Below, piece by piece: positions 29,537 to 38,065 of a stretch of 64,000 nt of DNA. The first letter of the stretch is position 1; every line of letters begins with the position of its first letter. The stretch is from an uncultured Alphaproteobacteria bacterium. GTDB lineage: Bacteria > Pseudomonadota > Alphaproteobacteria > HIMB59 > GCA-002718135. A model generated the notes under the pieces. It saw only the letters and a list, made by a program, of their open reading frames with translations, searched no databases and was not told the origin of the DNA. The stretch covers positions 1-64,000 of the forward strand of contig CACLXJ010000004.1 of the NCBI GenBank assembly GCA_902610845.1. The letters run 5' to 3'. A program made the translations under genes and the position numbers.

Positions 29537-31000
29537 TTATAAATTAAAAGCATCTTTTTCGACTAAAATAGACCTTTTTTCTCTTTTTATTTTTGTTTTT
29601 ATCGAAATTCCTTTCACGGATTTATTGTATTTATAGTTTTTAATTTTTTTTAGATTCCTTTTAATACTATTAATTTTTGATTTAAATTGCGGAAGCCATT
29701 TTTCTTGAGCGAGAAGCATTTCGTCAACCATTTGCCAAACTTCTTCTGGTGAGCATACTGAGCTTACTAAAGGATCTTGAAGTACAGCAAGTTTTAATAA
29801 TTCAACATCGCCATTGACTGCAGCTTTAACAGCCATTCTTTGTACGTCAATGGATGTACTACACAATGATGCGCATTGAAGTGGTAATTTTATTCCTTTA
29901 ATCATCTCCAAACCTTTACTGCTGACATAGCCAGTACTTTCAATCACACAATCTTCGTCTAGATTGGAAATAGTTTTATTGTTAATAACATTAAAATGTC
30001 CCCTATATTTTTTTCCAGTTTCAATTGCTTCAATTATATAACTTCCATGTTCAGACGATCTTTTATAATCATTGAGATTGATTCCAGATTTTTTTAAATA
30101 CTTAGGATAATCTTCTACAAACCAATTTCTTTTTTCATTGCATACTCTTAAGTAACCACCTGTTTCACCGTGTATCCAATTTGAAAGGCTAATCCATTTT
30201 TTTACGTCATTTTGAGTACGTCTATACCATGGCAAGTATTCACTTAAATGACCGTTACTCTCAGTGGAGAAATATCCGAACTTATCTAAAACATCTATCC
30301 TAACTTTTTCATCTCTTGAAAATTTTTTATGTTTCTTTAACGATTTAGAAAGCTGTTCTTTTGTAATTTTTTTTCCTTTGTACTTTAAATCCAAATACCA
30401 CGTCATGTGATTTATTCCACTGCAAGAATATTGCAATTTATTAAATGGAATGTTTAATGAATCTTCTATTAATTTTGCACCAGCTTGAACTCCATGGCAA
30501 AGGCCGATTGTGTTGACTTTACCAATTTCATTTGCTGCCCAGGTATTCATAGCCATAGGATTTGCATAATTTAAAAATAGTGCATTTTTTTTGGCATATT
30601 TTTTTATATCTTTACAAAAATCTAAGATAACAGGAAGATTACGCTGCCCGTACATTATGCCGCCGGCACAAATAGTGTCTCCCACACATTGATCGATACC
30701 AAATTTTAATGGAATTGATATGTCTGTTTCAAATGCTTCCAATCCCCCCACCCTTACACAACTAATGATATATTTTGCATTCCTTATTGATTCTTTTCTA
30801 ACAGGTTCAATGCTGAGTTTAGTTGGAAGATTATTAGCTTTAATGTCTTTTTGAATTAATTCCGCTACCATCAACAAGTTGCTTCTAGATATATCATGAA
30901 GAGAAATTTCTATATTTTGAAGTTTTTTAACTTTTAATATATCTCGAACTAGGGTTTGAGTAAAACCAACACTACCGGCGCCAAGAAATGATATTTTCAT
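29537..31000 (-). CDS. Glycoside hydrolase family 4 alpha-glycosidase (MelA-related, CHGV type)
   Basis: An NAD- and metal-dependent glycosidase of 487 aa that works by oxidation at C3 and elimination. The N-terminal Rossmann motif is ISFLGAGSVGF; DTICAGGIMYGQR, NYANPMAMNTW, GLCHGVQAG (metal Cys and His) and GINHMTWYLDL are all present. The Cys-His-Gly-Val motif differs from the CHSV of true MelA, so the substrate could be an alpha-galactoside, alpha-glucoside or uronide. The last 45 or so residues are Lys-rich and beyond the usual family end. It lies 79 bp upstream of the Agp-type operon and is probably its hydrolase. Confidence 0.92.
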   Translation of the reverse strand: MKISFLGAGSVGFTQTLVRDILKVKKLQNIEISLHDISRSNLLMVAELIQKDIKANNLPTKLSIEPVRKESIRNAKYIISCVRVGGLEAFETDISIPLKFGIDQCVGDTICAGGIMYGQRNLPVILDFCKDIKKYAKKNALFLNYANPMAMNTWAANEIGKVNTIGLCHGVQAGAKLIEDSLNIPFNKLQYSCSGINHMTWYLDLKYKGKKITKEQLSKSLKKHKKFSRDEKVRIDVLDKFGYFSTESNGHLSEYLPWYRRTQNDVKKWISLSNWIHGETGGYLRVCNEKRNWFVEDYPKYLKKSGINLNDYKRSSEHGSYIIEAIETGKKYRGHFNVINNKTISNLDEDCVIESTGYVSSKGLEMIKGIKLPLQCASLCSTSIDVQRMAVKAAVNGDVELLKLAVLQDPLVSSVCSPEEVWQMVDEMLLAQEKWLPQFKSKINSIKRNLKKIKNYKYNKSVKGISIKTKIKREKRSILVEKDAFNL

Positions 31001-31028
31001 ATGTTTATTTCTAAACTTCTTAATTTAT

Positions 31029-31057
31029 TTGACAATATTATTATTTATTTCTAACAT
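31029..31057 (+). promoter_or_regulatory. Candidate sigma-70 promoter of the PhyH-desaturase-melA operon
   Basis: A perfect TTGACA at 31029-31034 is followed after exactly 17 bp by TAACAT at 31052-31057 (4 of 6 to the -10 consensus). The predicted transcription start would fall about 3 bases before the ATG at 31067, so the message would be almost leaderless; this fits the lack of a Shine-Dalgarno. Confidence 0.4.
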
Positions 31058-31066
31058 AAAAATTAT

Positions 31067-31798
31067 ATGTCAGATTTTACAGAGTTTTTAGAGAATGGGT
31101 ATATTCTAAAAAGAAATCTTTTTTCCCAAGATGAAATATCAAAACTAATTAAATTTATTGAAGAAAATTCTGAGAAAGAAAAGAATGCTAGAGAAACTTT
31201 TAGTTCCTCAGGTAAGCTTAATATGACGTTATGGAATCATCCATCTGAAGATTTATTTGGAAAATTTTCTACCAATGAAAGAATAGTTAAGCCTATGGAA
31301 GAATTTCTTGGAGATGAGGTCTATCACTATCACTCAAAAGTAATTTGGAAAAAACCTGGTGATGGAGGGTTTGATTGGCATCAAGATTATGGATACTGGT
31401 ATCATAATGCCTGTCTGTACCCCGACATGGGGTCTTGCTTTATAATGCTAGACAAGGCTACAAAAGAAAATGGATGTCTGAAAGTTTTAAAAGGATCACA
31501 AAAAGTTGGAAGAATTGGTCATGGCGTTTCTGATACTCCTGAACAAACAGCTGACTTGGATAGGATACGCGAATTAGAAAAAAGACATGAGTGTATCCAT
31601 ATTGAAGCTAATCCAGGTGACGCACTTTTTTTTCATGCAAATCTTTTACATTCCTCTGATGCAAATAAATCAAATGAATCAAGAAGAACATTAATTGTTT
31701 GTTTTAATACTAAGTCTAATAATCCATATAAAGAAAACAGTCATGCAAGTTACTCACCATTAAAAATTTCTTCATATAATTCGATTATGGAATATTAA
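31067..31798 (+). CDS. Phytanoyl-CoA dioxygenase (PhyH) family Fe(II)/2-oxoglutarate oxygenase
   Basis: A 243-aa cytoplasmic oxygenase with the canonical metal site: His105-Gln-Asp107 in FDWHQDYGYW, a distal His195 in NLLHSSD and the 2OG-binding Arg (ESRR, 206-207). It is related only distantly to the two HSG-type PhyH proteins in this window. Family members hydroxylate small molecules or acyl groups; the substrate here is unknown. It is the first gene of a plus-strand group with a desaturase, melA and a PanB-like gene. Confidence 0.9.
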   Translation: MSDFTEFLENGYILKRNLFSQDEISKLIKFIEENSEKEKNARETFSSSGKLNMTLWNHPSEDLFGKFSTNERIVKPMEEFLGDEVYHYHSKVIWKKPGDGGFDWHQDYGYWYHNACLYPDMGSCFIMLDKATKENGCLKVLKGSQKVGRIGHGVSDTPEQTADLDRIRELEKRHECIHIEANPGDALFFHANLLHSSDANKSNESRRTLIVCFNTKSNNPYKENSHASYSPLKISSYNSIMEY

Positions 31799-31867
31799 CA
31801 AAATGAAGCTTAAAATATTTTATAATAATATTTTAAAAAAATGATTTATACTTACTGAATTAGAATT

Positions 31868-32860
31868 ATGCATATAAATTCTTCCACATGGTATATTCCT
31901 AAGATTGAAAAGAAAAAACTCAAAGAACTTTCAAAAAGAAATGATGGACCAGGTTTGATTCATTTTTTTATATATTTTTCATCACTTATATTTTTTGGTT
32001 ATCTTTCGTATTTTTATTTTGGTAGTATTTTGTTTTACTTTTTCTTTTTTATTTATTCTACAATCTATACATTTGCTATTTCTAATCTTCATGAAACAAT
32101 TCATCGTACAGCTTTTAAAACTCGCTGGATTAATGAAGTTTTTTTGTACATATCATCTTTTCAGCTGCATAGTGAACCAGTTGTCTTTAGATGGAGTCAT
32201 ACATTTCATCACTCAAATACATTGCAGACAGAAGGCGAATATGATCATGAAATTGAAGTTTCAAGACCTACAGACCTATTAAAATTTTTTTTAAAATTTA
32301 TTCCTCTTTCAGATATATTTTTTATTCACCAATCTTCTTTTGTTGGAACAATTAAATCATCTTTAGGAATTATGAGTCCTGCTATAAAAATCAGTGCTCC
32401 TAAAGATCAACAAAGAAAAATAATAAGTAATGCAAGAATAATAATAGGTATTTGGGCTATAATTATTTCAATTTCTATTTATATTAATAACTTGTGGCCA
32501 ATAATATTTTATTTTTTACCAACTTTTGTTGGAAGACCTGTTCATTATGCTGTTAATGTAACGCAACACTTAGCTGCAAAAATTGACACCAAAGATCATA
32601 GATTAAGTACACATACAATCATCTTAAATCCAATATTAAGTTTTTATTATTGGCATATGGAATATCATACAGAGCATCATATGTTTCCAATGGTGCCTTC
32701 TTATAATCTGAAAAAATTAAGAAATGAAATCAAAGATTCATTGCCTATTCCATTTTATGGTCTTTTTGATTTTTATAAAAAAGTATTACCGTCCTTAATT
32801 AAACTAGCATTTGATTTAAATGGATATTATAAAGTCAAATTACCTTATGATCAGAATTAA
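31868..32860 (+). CDS. Membrane fatty-acid desaturase family protein
   Basis: An integral membrane di-iron enzyme of 330 aa. The three His boxes are HETIH (75-79), HTFHH (111-115) and HTEHH (267-271); an extra conserved-looking His (NVTQH) lies before the third box. Hydrophobic segments flank residues 31-70 and 186-222. The family includes acyl-lipid desaturases and hydroxylases of lipids or carotenoids; the exact reaction is not evident. It is placed between a PhyH oxygenase and melA, 69 bp after the former. Confidence 0.9.
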   Translation: MHINSSTWYIPKIEKKKLKELSKRNDGPGLIHFFIYFSSLIFFGYLSYFYFGSILFYFFFFIYSTIYTFAISNLHETIHRTAFKTRWINEVFLYISSFQLHSEPVVFRWSHTFHHSNTLQTEGEYDHEIEVSRPTDLLKFFLKFIPLSDIFFIHQSSFVGTIKSSLGIMSPAIKISAPKDQQRKIISNARIIIGIWAIIISISIYINNLWPIIFYFLPTFVGRPVHYAVNVTQHLAAKIDTKDHRLSTHTIILNPILSFYYWHMEYHTEHHMFPMVPSYNLKKLRNEIKDSLPIPFYGLFDFYKKVLPSLIKLAFDLNGYYKVKLPYDQN

Positions 32861-32889
32861 TAAAAATATAAAAAAAACAGAGATACAAA

Positions 32890-34251
32890 ATGACTAAGTT
32901 AACAATAATTGGCGCAGGAAGTGCAGTATTTACTAAGAATATTTTTACAGATTTAATGTTTATTGATGATTTTAAAAAAATGGACATTGCACTGGTAGAC
33001 ATTGATGAAAAAAGATTAAAAATATCCCATGAGTTACTAGATGTAATTGCAAAAAAGTTGGATGCTTCTCCTAATATAAAATCATATACAAATAGAAAAG
33101 AAGCTTTAGCAGGTTCTGATTTTGTACAATCAACTATACAAGTAGGCGGTTACAAACCCTCTACAGTTATAGATTTTGATATTCCAAATCAATTTGGTTT
33201 AAAACAAACAATTGCTGATACCCTTGGCATTGGAGGAATTATGCGAGGGCTTAGAACAATTCCTGTGTTAGTAGATATTGGTAAAGACATAATGGATCTT
33301 TGTCCAAATTCTTTGTGGTTACAATATGTAAATCCAATGTGTTCAAATATGATAGCGATAAATAACGCATGTCCTGGAATTAATTCTATAGGACTATGTC
33401 ATTCAGTGCAAGGAACTGCAGAAATGCTTGCTAGAGATTTAAATGAAAAAATTGAAGATATTGATTATCTATGTGCTGGGATTAATCATATGGCTTTTTA
33501 TAAAAAGTTTACAAAAAAAAATGGCAATGGTGGAGAGGATCTTTATCCAAGATTGAAAAAGTTAGCTGATGATATTGTTAGAGATAAAATAACATCTACT
33601 AGAAGTATAGGTAGGGATAGTGAATCAGATAAAGTTCTACATGAAAAAGTAAGATACGAAATTTTAAGACGATTTGGTTATTTTGTTACAGAGTCTAGTG
33701 AACATTTTGCTGAGTATGTTCCATGGTTCATTAAACAAAACAGACAAGATTTAATTGATCAATATAAAATTCCAATTGAAGAGTATATTGATAGGTGTGA
33801 AAATAACATCAAATTATGGGACGATTTAGAGAAAGATATGACACCTATTCATAATCAACCTCTAAAAAGAGGAAAGGAATATGCATCATTCATTATGGAT
33901 GCTGTAGCAAATAATAATGAAGTAACTATTAACGGTAATGTAATGAATGATGGATATATAGATAATTTACCATCAAATTGTTGTGTTGAAGTTCCATGTT
34001 TAATTAATTCAAATGGTAATCAACCTCAAAAGACCGGTCGCTTACCTGAACATTTAGCAGCTTTAATGAGAACAAATATAAATGTTCAAATATTGACTGC
34101 AGAAGCGGCATTAACAAATAAAAAAGAGCATATTTATCATGCTGCAATGCTGGATCCACTAACTGGAGCAAATTTATCTATTGATGAAATATATTCTATG
34201 GTTGATAAATTAATTGATGCACACGGTAATTACTTACCCAAATATCATTAA
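32890..34251 (+). CDS. melA: Alpha-galactosidase, glycoside hydrolase family 4 (MelA)
   Basis: Cytoplasmic NAD+/Mn-dependent alpha-galactosidase, 453 aa, recognisable from E. coli MelA over its full length. Landmarks are IGAGSAVFTKNI, QTIADTLGIGGIMRGLRTIP, GLCHSVQGTAEMLARDLN (the CHSV motif of alpha-galactosidases), CAGINHMAFY, GYFVTESSEHFAEYVPWFIK and LAALMRTNINVQ. It splits alpha-galactosides such as melibiose, or possibly galactosylglycerols. Its stop overlaps the start of the PanB-like gene by one base. Confidence 0.95.
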   Translation: MTKLTIIGAGSAVFTKNIFTDLMFIDDFKKMDIALVDIDEKRLKISHELLDVIAKKLDASPNIKSYTNRKEALAGSDFVQSTIQVGGYKPSTVIDFDIPNQFGLKQTIADTLGIGGIMRGLRTIPVLVDIGKDIMDLCPNSLWLQYVNPMCSNMIAINNACPGINSIGLCHSVQGTAEMLARDLNEKIEDIDYLCAGINHMAFYKKFTKKNGNGGEDLYPRLKKLADDIVRDKITSTRSIGRDSESDKVLHEKVRYEILRRFGYFVTESSEHFAEYVPWFIKQNRQDLIDQYKIPIEEYIDRCENNIKLWDDLEKDMTPIHNQPLKRGKEYASFIMDAVANNNEVTINGNVMNDGYIDNLPSNCCVEVPCLINSNGNQPQKTGRLPEHLAALMRTNINVQILTAEAALTNKKEHIYHAAMLDPLTGANLSIDEIYSMVDKLIDAHGNYLPKYH

Positions 34252-35078
34252 TGTCTAAACTTACAGTTAAAGATTTATTTGACAAAAAAGGAAAAGTTAA
34301 ATTAACAGAACTATATGTGACAAATGCTTTAGAGGCATATGCAGCTGAACAGGCTGGAATAGATATTCAAATTGTTTCATTCAAAAAAGATACTCTAAGA
34401 ACAGGTGTACCAACAAACAAATGGTTTAGAGACGCTCATATTAAAGATATTCGTGATGCAGCACCAAATACATTTATGATTTATGGCCTTGGTCAACTAT
34501 CTTCACCAGAAAAAGCAATTGATGCCGCACTTATAGCAAGGGAAAATGGTGCTGATGCGGTTTATTGCGGTAATAGTCCAAAATATATAGAAGCTCTTCG
34601 TAATGAAGGTTTACCAGCAGTCAGCCATATTGGTTTAATTCCATATAAAAGTACATGGACAGGTGGTTTCAAAGCAGTTGGAAAAGATGCACAATCTGCT
34701 TATAGGGTTTATCAAGATGCTTTAGCATATGACCAAGCGGGAGCTATAGGTCTAGAAGTAGAATGTGTTCCTGATAGAGTTGCAGAAATAATTACGAATA
34801 AAGTTAATTTATTGACGTTATCCATGGGGAGTGGTCCTAAATGTGATGTTGAGTTTTTATTTATTCAAGATGTTATTGGAACAAATACAGATAGAGTACC
34901 TCGTCATGCTAGAGTTTTTAAAGATACAAATAAATCTTACGAAAAGCTTGTTGATGATACTATAGAAGGACTTACAAATTTTATTAAAGACGTAAATACT
35001 AAAAAATTTCCAACTCTGTCAAATATTGTTAAAATAAAAGATGAAGAGTTCGAAAAATTTTTAGATAAAGTTGGCTAG
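34251..35078 (+). CDS. PanB-like (ketopantoate hydroxymethyltransferase family) protein with altered active site
   Basis: 275 aa with the phosphoenolpyruvate/ketopantoate TIM-barrel fold of PanB. The second half matches well: SHIGLIPYKSTWTGGFKAVG, DALAYDQAGAIGLEVECVP with the base-like Glu171, and SMGSGPKCDVEFLFIQDVIG. The first half departs: the VGDS segment with the Mg-binding Asp reads IVSFKKD, the second Mg-Asp region reads IYGLGQLS, and VKLEGG reads VYCGN. Classical ketopantoate synthesis is therefore doubtful. It is translationally coupled to melA, so an aldol-type reaction on a sugar-derived keto acid is a reasonable guess. Confidence 0.82.
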   Translation: MSKLTVKDLFDKKGKVKLTELYVTNALEAYAAEQAGIDIQIVSFKKDTLRTGVPTNKWFRDAHIKDIRDAAPNTFMIYGLGQLSSPEKAIDAALIARENGADAVYCGNSPKYIEALRNEGLPAVSHIGLIPYKSTWTGGFKAVGKDAQSAYRVYQDALAYDQAGAIGLEVECVPDRVAEIITNKVNLLTLSMGSGPKCDVEFLFIQDVIGTNTDRVPRHARVFKDTNKSYEKLVDDTIEGLTNFIKDVNTKKFPTLSNIVKIKDEEFEKFLDKVG

Positions 35079-35902
35079 ATATTTATAGTTAATAAATCTT
35101 CTCCAATTATAGGATCTTTACCAAAATCTTTTTTTACAATTTTCTTTAGTCTTGAAGCATTAAATCTTGTTGGAACAAAATGTGTTAATACAAGTTCTTT
35201 ACAATTTGATAATTTAGCAACTTTGCCCACAAAATTACTTGGAGTGTGATACTCTTTAACATTATGTAATGTTTTTTTAGTTCTAAGTTTAGACGTTTTA
35301 TTCATTTCATATTCTATAAAAACCTCATGAAGTAAGACATCTGAGTTCTGAGCATTTTTCATTAAACTCTCACACGGTCTTGTATCTCCACTAATAGTTA
35401 ATTTCTTATTATTATTATAAAATGAAAAACCATATGCATATGGCACTGGTTTATGATCAACTTCAAAATATTTAATTATTATATCGTTTATTTTTATTGA
35501 GCCATTTTTTTTCAATTCATAAACTTTATATTTAAGTGCATTTGTTGATTTTCTTTTTTCATAAGAAATTCTTAATTCACGTTCAATTTTCCAAGCTAAA
35601 AATATTTTATCAACAAATTTCTTTGTTCCTTTTGGTCCATATATTTTCCATATTGAATCTCTATCAGAGTGCCAAGAAGATATAATGAGCTGATACAAAT
35701 CTATAACATGATCGGTGTGTAAATGGGTAAGTAGTAAAGCGTCAATATCAGCAGACGAGTTTTTACTTTGATTTAATCTCTGTGTTACTCCAGAACCACA
35801 ATCGATTAATATTCTAGTTTTTTTTGTTGATACAAGGTTTGATGCACCACACCTTTTGTAATCAATTGAAGGGCATCCAGTTCCAAGAAGCGTTAGCTTC
35901 AT
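35075..35902 (-). CDS. MBL-fold metal-dependent hydrolase (RNase Z-like)
   Basis: 275 aa with the metallo-beta-lactamase motif THLHTDH (59-65), the opening LTLLGTGCPSIDYKRCGASN, a later SGDTRP and the C-terminal VLTHFVP. This matches the RNase Z/arylsulfatase-like branch. A role in tRNA 3' processing or as a small-molecule hydrolase cannot be decided. It overlaps the rpoD stop region by one base and the convergent PanB-like gene by 4 bp. It marks the right edge of the carbohydrate island. Confidence 0.85.
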   Translation of the reverse strand: MKLTLLGTGCPSIDYKRCGASNLVSTKKTRILIDCGSGVTQRLNQSKNSSADIDALLLTHLHTDHVIDLYQLIISSWHSDRDSIWKIYGPKGTKKFVDKIFLAWKIERELRISYEKRKSTNALKYKVYELKKNGSIKINDIIIKYFEVDHKPVPYAYGFSFYNNNKKLTISGDTRPCESLMKNAQNSDVLLHEVFIEYEMNKTSKLRTKKTLHNVKEYHTPSNFVGKVAKLSNCKELVLTHFVPTRFNASRLKKIVKKDFGKDPIIGEDLLTINI

Positions 35903-38061
35903 TATTCATCTAAAAATGTTTTTAATTTCCTTGCTCTAGTCGGATGTTTTAATTTCCTTAATGCTTTAGCTTCAATTTGTCTTATCCTTTCTCTTGTAAC
36001 ACTAAATTGCTGACCAACTTCTTCTAATGTGTGATCACTATTCATACCAATACCAAAGCGCATTCTTAGAACTCTCTCTTCTCTTGGTGTTAAAGAGGAT
36101 AATATTCTTGTAGTAGTATCTCTAAGAGAACTTTTAACTGCAGCATCTATTGGTATAAGCGCATTTTTATCTTCAATAAAATCTCCTAAAGAACTATCTT
36201 CTTCATCTCCAACAGGCGTTTCTAAACTAATAGGTTCTTTTGCAATTTTAAGAACTTTTTTTACTTTATCTAAAGGCATGTGTAACCTATCTGCTAACTC
36301 ATTAGGTGTAGGCTCTCTACCAATCTCAGACATTATTTGTCTTGTGGTTCTAACAATTTTATTTATTGTTTCTATCATGTGGACTGGTATTCTTATAGTT
36401 CTTGCTTGGTCAGCAATTGATCTTGTTATTGCTTGTCTAATCCACCAAGTAGCATAAGTAGAAAATTTATAACCTCTTCTATATTCAAATTTATCAACTG
36501 CCTTCATAAGACCAATATTACCTTCTTGTATCAAATCTAAAAACTGAAGACCTCTATTTGTATATTTTTTGGCTATAGAAATAACTAATCTTAAATTAGA
36601 TTCTATCATTTCTTTCTTTGCTCTATTTGCCGATCTTTCACCTTGTTGAACAGTACCAACTATTCTTCTAAACTCTGGTAAAGGTAGTTCTGAAGCTGTT
36701 TGAATTTCTTTTATCTCTTCAATATTTTTATTAATTTCAATATGATTCCTATTTATGAACTTTTCCCAATTTTTATCTTTTGTTGCCAGAAGACTTTGTA
36801 TCCAATTTTTTTCAAAATTAAAATTTAAGTATTTGTCAACAAAATCCTCTCTTTTAACTCCTGAGCCTGTAGCCATTCTTAGCATTTTTCCTTCTCTTAA
36901 AAGTAGTTTTTTATTAAGTTCATAAAGAGCTTCCATTAGAGCTTCAATAGTTGTGGAGTTAAAATGAACAGCTTTCATTGCTCCAACCATTTCTTTTTGT
37001 ATTTTTAAATATTTTTTTTCTAAAGATGCATAATTTTTTTCATTTTTTTTATCTGCATTGATTAATTCTTGACTGTGTTTTTGAAGTTTTTTGAATAACT
37101 TTGTTATATCGTTAAAATCGTTTAATACTTTTGGTTTAAGCTTTTCTTCCATTGCTGCCAGTGAAACATTAAGACTGTCGTCATCCTCATCCTCTTGTTG
37201 TTGCTCTTCTTCACTATTTTCTTGATTACTTTCTTTATTATCTTTCTTTTTTTTATCCTCTTCCTTATTATCTCCACCACTTTCAATAAGCTTAAGTGTA
37301 TCTTCTAATTTTGAATCAGAAATATCAGACATATCGTAAGTAGCTTCCAAATCCACTATATCTCTTAAAAGCATTGTCCCATCTTTAATTGCATCTTTCC
37401 AATTGATAATTGATCTAATCGTCATTGGGCTTTCACAAATTGCACCAATCATTTTTTCTCTTCCTGCTTCTATTCTTTTAGCTATAGCTATTTCACCTTC
37501 TCTACTAAGAAGCTCAACAGCCCCCATATCTCTTAAATATAATCTTACTGGGTCGTCTGTTTTTCCAGTTTGTTTTTTTTCTTGGTCATCATCTCCCTGT
37601 TCAGCTTTTGTAGCTTGTTCTTTTGCTAGAGCTGTTAATTCTTTTGCCTCTTCCTCAGAATGAATTTTAATGTTATTAGAGGTAATAAGATTACTAAATT
37701 TTTTAATATTTTCCTCAAGTCTAAATTTTTTAGGAATAGCTTTTTCAATTATTTTTTGAGTATATATTCCATCAATTTTATGTTTATTAATTAATTTAGC
37801 AAATATTTCTTTTATTTTTTCTTCAAAACCTGAAATTGCTTTTGGAATTTTTTTTGGTTTATCTTCTTGTGAAGCTTTAATTAAAGACTTCTTAGATACT
37901 TTTTTTGCAATAGTTTTTTTTGTTTTTTTTATAATTTTTGATTTAGATGCTTGAGAAGGTTTGGAAATGGATTTCTTCTTAGTTAATTTTTTTTTAATAG
38001 AAGTTTTCTTTTTAGGTGCCTTTGTTTTCTTCTTTACGGTTTTTTTCTTCTTTTTTGCCAT
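35902..38061 (-). CDS. rpoD: RNA polymerase primary sigma factor RpoD (sigma-70)
   Basis: The housekeeping sigma factor, 719 aa. Region 1.2 ([20 protein letters not shown]) begins at 170; region 2 is seen in [20 protein letters not shown] and [20 protein letters not shown]; region 4 holds the [23 protein letters not shown] near the C-terminus. Two oddities are a very Lys-rich N-terminal tail (29 Lys in the first 60 residues) before region 1.1, and a Glu/Asp/Lys-rich insertion near 265-300 in the non-conserved region. It lies four bases after dnaG in the usual macromolecular-synthesis order. Confidence 0.97.
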   Translation of the reverse strand: MAKKKKKTVKKKTKAPKKKTSIKKKLTKKKSISKPSQASKSKIIKKTKKTIAKKVSKKSLIKASQEDKPKKIPKAISGFEEKIKEIFAKLINKHKIDGIYTQKIIEKAIPKKFRLEENIKKFSNLITSNNIKIHSEEEAKELTALAKEQATKAEQGDDDQEKKQTGKTDDPVRLYLRDMGAVELLSREGEIAIAKRIEAGREKMIGAICESPMTIRSIINWKDAIKDGTMLLRDIVDLEATYDMSDISDSKLEDTLKLIESGGDNKEEDKKKKDNKESNQENSEEEQQQEDEDDDSLNVSLAAMEEKLKPKVLNDFNDITKLFKKLQKHSQELINADKKNEKNYASLEKKYLKIQKEMVGAMKAVHFNSTTIEALMEALYELNKKLLLREGKMLRMATGSGVKREDFVDKYLNFNFEKNWIQSLLATKDKNWEKFINRNHIEINKNIEEIKEIQTASELPLPEFRRIVGTVQQGERSANRAKKEMIESNLRLVISIAKKYTNRGLQFLDLIQEGNIGLMKAVDKFEYRRGYKFSTYATWWIRQAITRSIADQARTIRIPVHMIETINKIVRTTRQIMSEIGREPTPNELADRLHMPLDKVKKVLKIAKEPISLETPVGDEEDSSLGDFIEDKNALIPIDAAVKSSLRDTTTRILSSLTPREERVLRMRFGIGMNSDHTLEEVGQQFSVTRERIRQIEAKALRKLKHPTRARKLKTFLDE

Positions 38062-38065
38062 AGCT

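Noticed and set aside
37160-37280. The acidic/lysine-rich low-complexity part of rpoD as a repeat element.
   Set aside because: It is in frame and lies in the known non-conserved region of sigma-70; a coding low-complexity insertion explains it.
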